This document shows positions 5,637 through 6,011 of a stretch of 6,011 nucleotides of DNA, in pieces (within the stretch, counting starts at the first letter, position 1; every line of letters begins with the position of its first letter). Source of the DNA: an uncultured Bacteroidales bacterium (GTDB taxonomy: Bacteria > Bacteroidota > Bacteroidia > Bacteroidales > Muribaculaceae); contig CAMWQZ010000087.1 of assembly GCA_947176515.1 (NCBI GenBank), positions 1-6,011 of the forward strand. The letters are read 5' to 3'. The notes under the pieces were generated by a model. That model searched no databases, had not been told where the DNA came from, and saw nothing but the letters and a program-made list of their open reading frames with translations. Position numbers and translations under genes: made by a program.

Positions 5637-6011
5637 TCAAGGCAAAGGAAAGCGAAATTGCTTGAGGCGGCGTTCGAGTTCTGCCTCCCTGCCATTGCAA
5701 TACCTGTCACAGAGAGCATGAAATTTAGGCGAGTGATTCATCTCAGTAAGATGTGCCAGCTCATGATACACCACATAGTCACGCAGCTCCTGAGGCATGA
5801 ACACAAGCACAACACTTAACGAAATTACCCGTCGAGAATCGCAGCGGCCGAGAGTCTTGCGACCAGAGGTGAGACGCCATTCAGCCGGACGCACTCCTAC
5901 ACTGTCAGCAAGATCGGCTGCGCGAGGCAAAAGCACTGCCGGCGCGAGATAACGGGCTATACTCTTCATCATCCTCGCAATGCCATCAATAACCTCGGGG
6001 GCTTGCAGGTC
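5637..6011 (-). CDS. YgjP-like (DUF45) zinc metallopeptidase, 5' end outside window
   Basis: The frame is open to the right edge, so the 124 residues in view are the C-terminal part of a longer protein; internal Met codons at 5972 and 5969 are not the likely start. The motif HELAHLTEMNHSPKFH (83-98 of the fragment) matches the YgjP-like metallopeptidase domain: H83 and H87 as zinc ligands, E84 as the catalytic base and H93 as probable third ligand. The preceding RRVISLSVVLVFMPQELRDYVVYHELAH is the usual strand-helix lead-in, although the first strand commonly reads SLN where here it reads SLS. Family members are generally about 230 residues, often annotated as M48-family metallopeptidases, with poorly defined substrates. 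No signal peptide can be judged because the N-terminus is missing. The TGA stop is 7 bases from the stop of the convergent DUF4919 gene. Confidence 0.88.
   Translation of the reverse strand, partial: DLQAPEVIDGIARMMKSIARYLAPAVLLPRAADLADSVGVRPAEWRLTSGRKTLGRCDSRRVISLSVVLVFMPQELRDYVVYHELAHLTEMNHSPKFHALCDRYCNGREAELERRLKQFRFPLP

Noticed and set aside
5637..5972. The metallopeptidase as a complete 111-residue protein starting at 5972
   Set aside because: The same frame stays open to the window edge, the catalytic motif is near the C-terminus, and family members are roughly twice as long, so this is a 5'-truncated view.
1..6011. CRISPR array, transposon ends, tRNA or rRNA, toxin-antitoxin or phage genes
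   Set aside because: Reading both strands gave no regularly spaced repeats, terminal inverted repeats, transposase motifs or structured RNA signatures.

Overview
The window looks like chromosomal DNA of a gut-type Bacteroidales bacterium, possibly Muribaculaceae. Four things point there: promoter boxes of the Bacteroidetes form TAnnTTTG, AT-rich leaders without clear Shine-Dalgarno sequences, a DUF4919-type secreted protein, and an RNase H1 with an N-terminal hybrid-binding domain. The family-level placement is inference; no rRNA or marker phylogeny is available here.

Layout. Bases 1-2554 (minus strand) are a tight four-gene cluster, read right to left: mscL (mechanosensitive channel), aroK (shikimate kinase, GTG start overlapping the mscL stop), an alanine dehydrogenase/transhydrogenase-family protein, and rnhA (RNase HI, cut by the left edge, its ATG sharing one base with the previous stop). 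A promoter-like element lies just upstream of mscL. Bases 2669-4672 (minus) encode a secreted multidomain GH27 alpha-galactosidase-type enzyme (signal peptide, NPCBM, Ig-like linker, catalytic barrel, C-terminal beta domain). Bases 4673-4846 are a divergent promoter region. Bases 4847-5629 (plus) encode a secreted DUF4919-like protein of unknown function. It converges, 7 bases apart, on a YgjP-like zinc metallopeptidase gene (minus), which is open at the right edge.

How the genes work together. The left cluster joins housekeeping functions (osmotic safety valve, chorismate pathway, R-loop removal) with no obvious common pathway, and is best read as a co-transcribed unit. The alpha-galactosidase and DUF4919 genes are divergent and carry the same 11-base promoter core, but no SusC/SusD or regulator is in view, so the glycosidase appears to stand alone.

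The observation most worth checking is the alanine-dehydrogenase-like protein. It keeps the family fold signature but seems to have lost the catalytic Lys, His and Asp and the glycine-rich nucleotide loop, while its reading frame stays fully open. It may be a non-catalytic or repurposed paralogue. I did not find a CRISPR array, mobile element, tRNA, rRNA or defence system.
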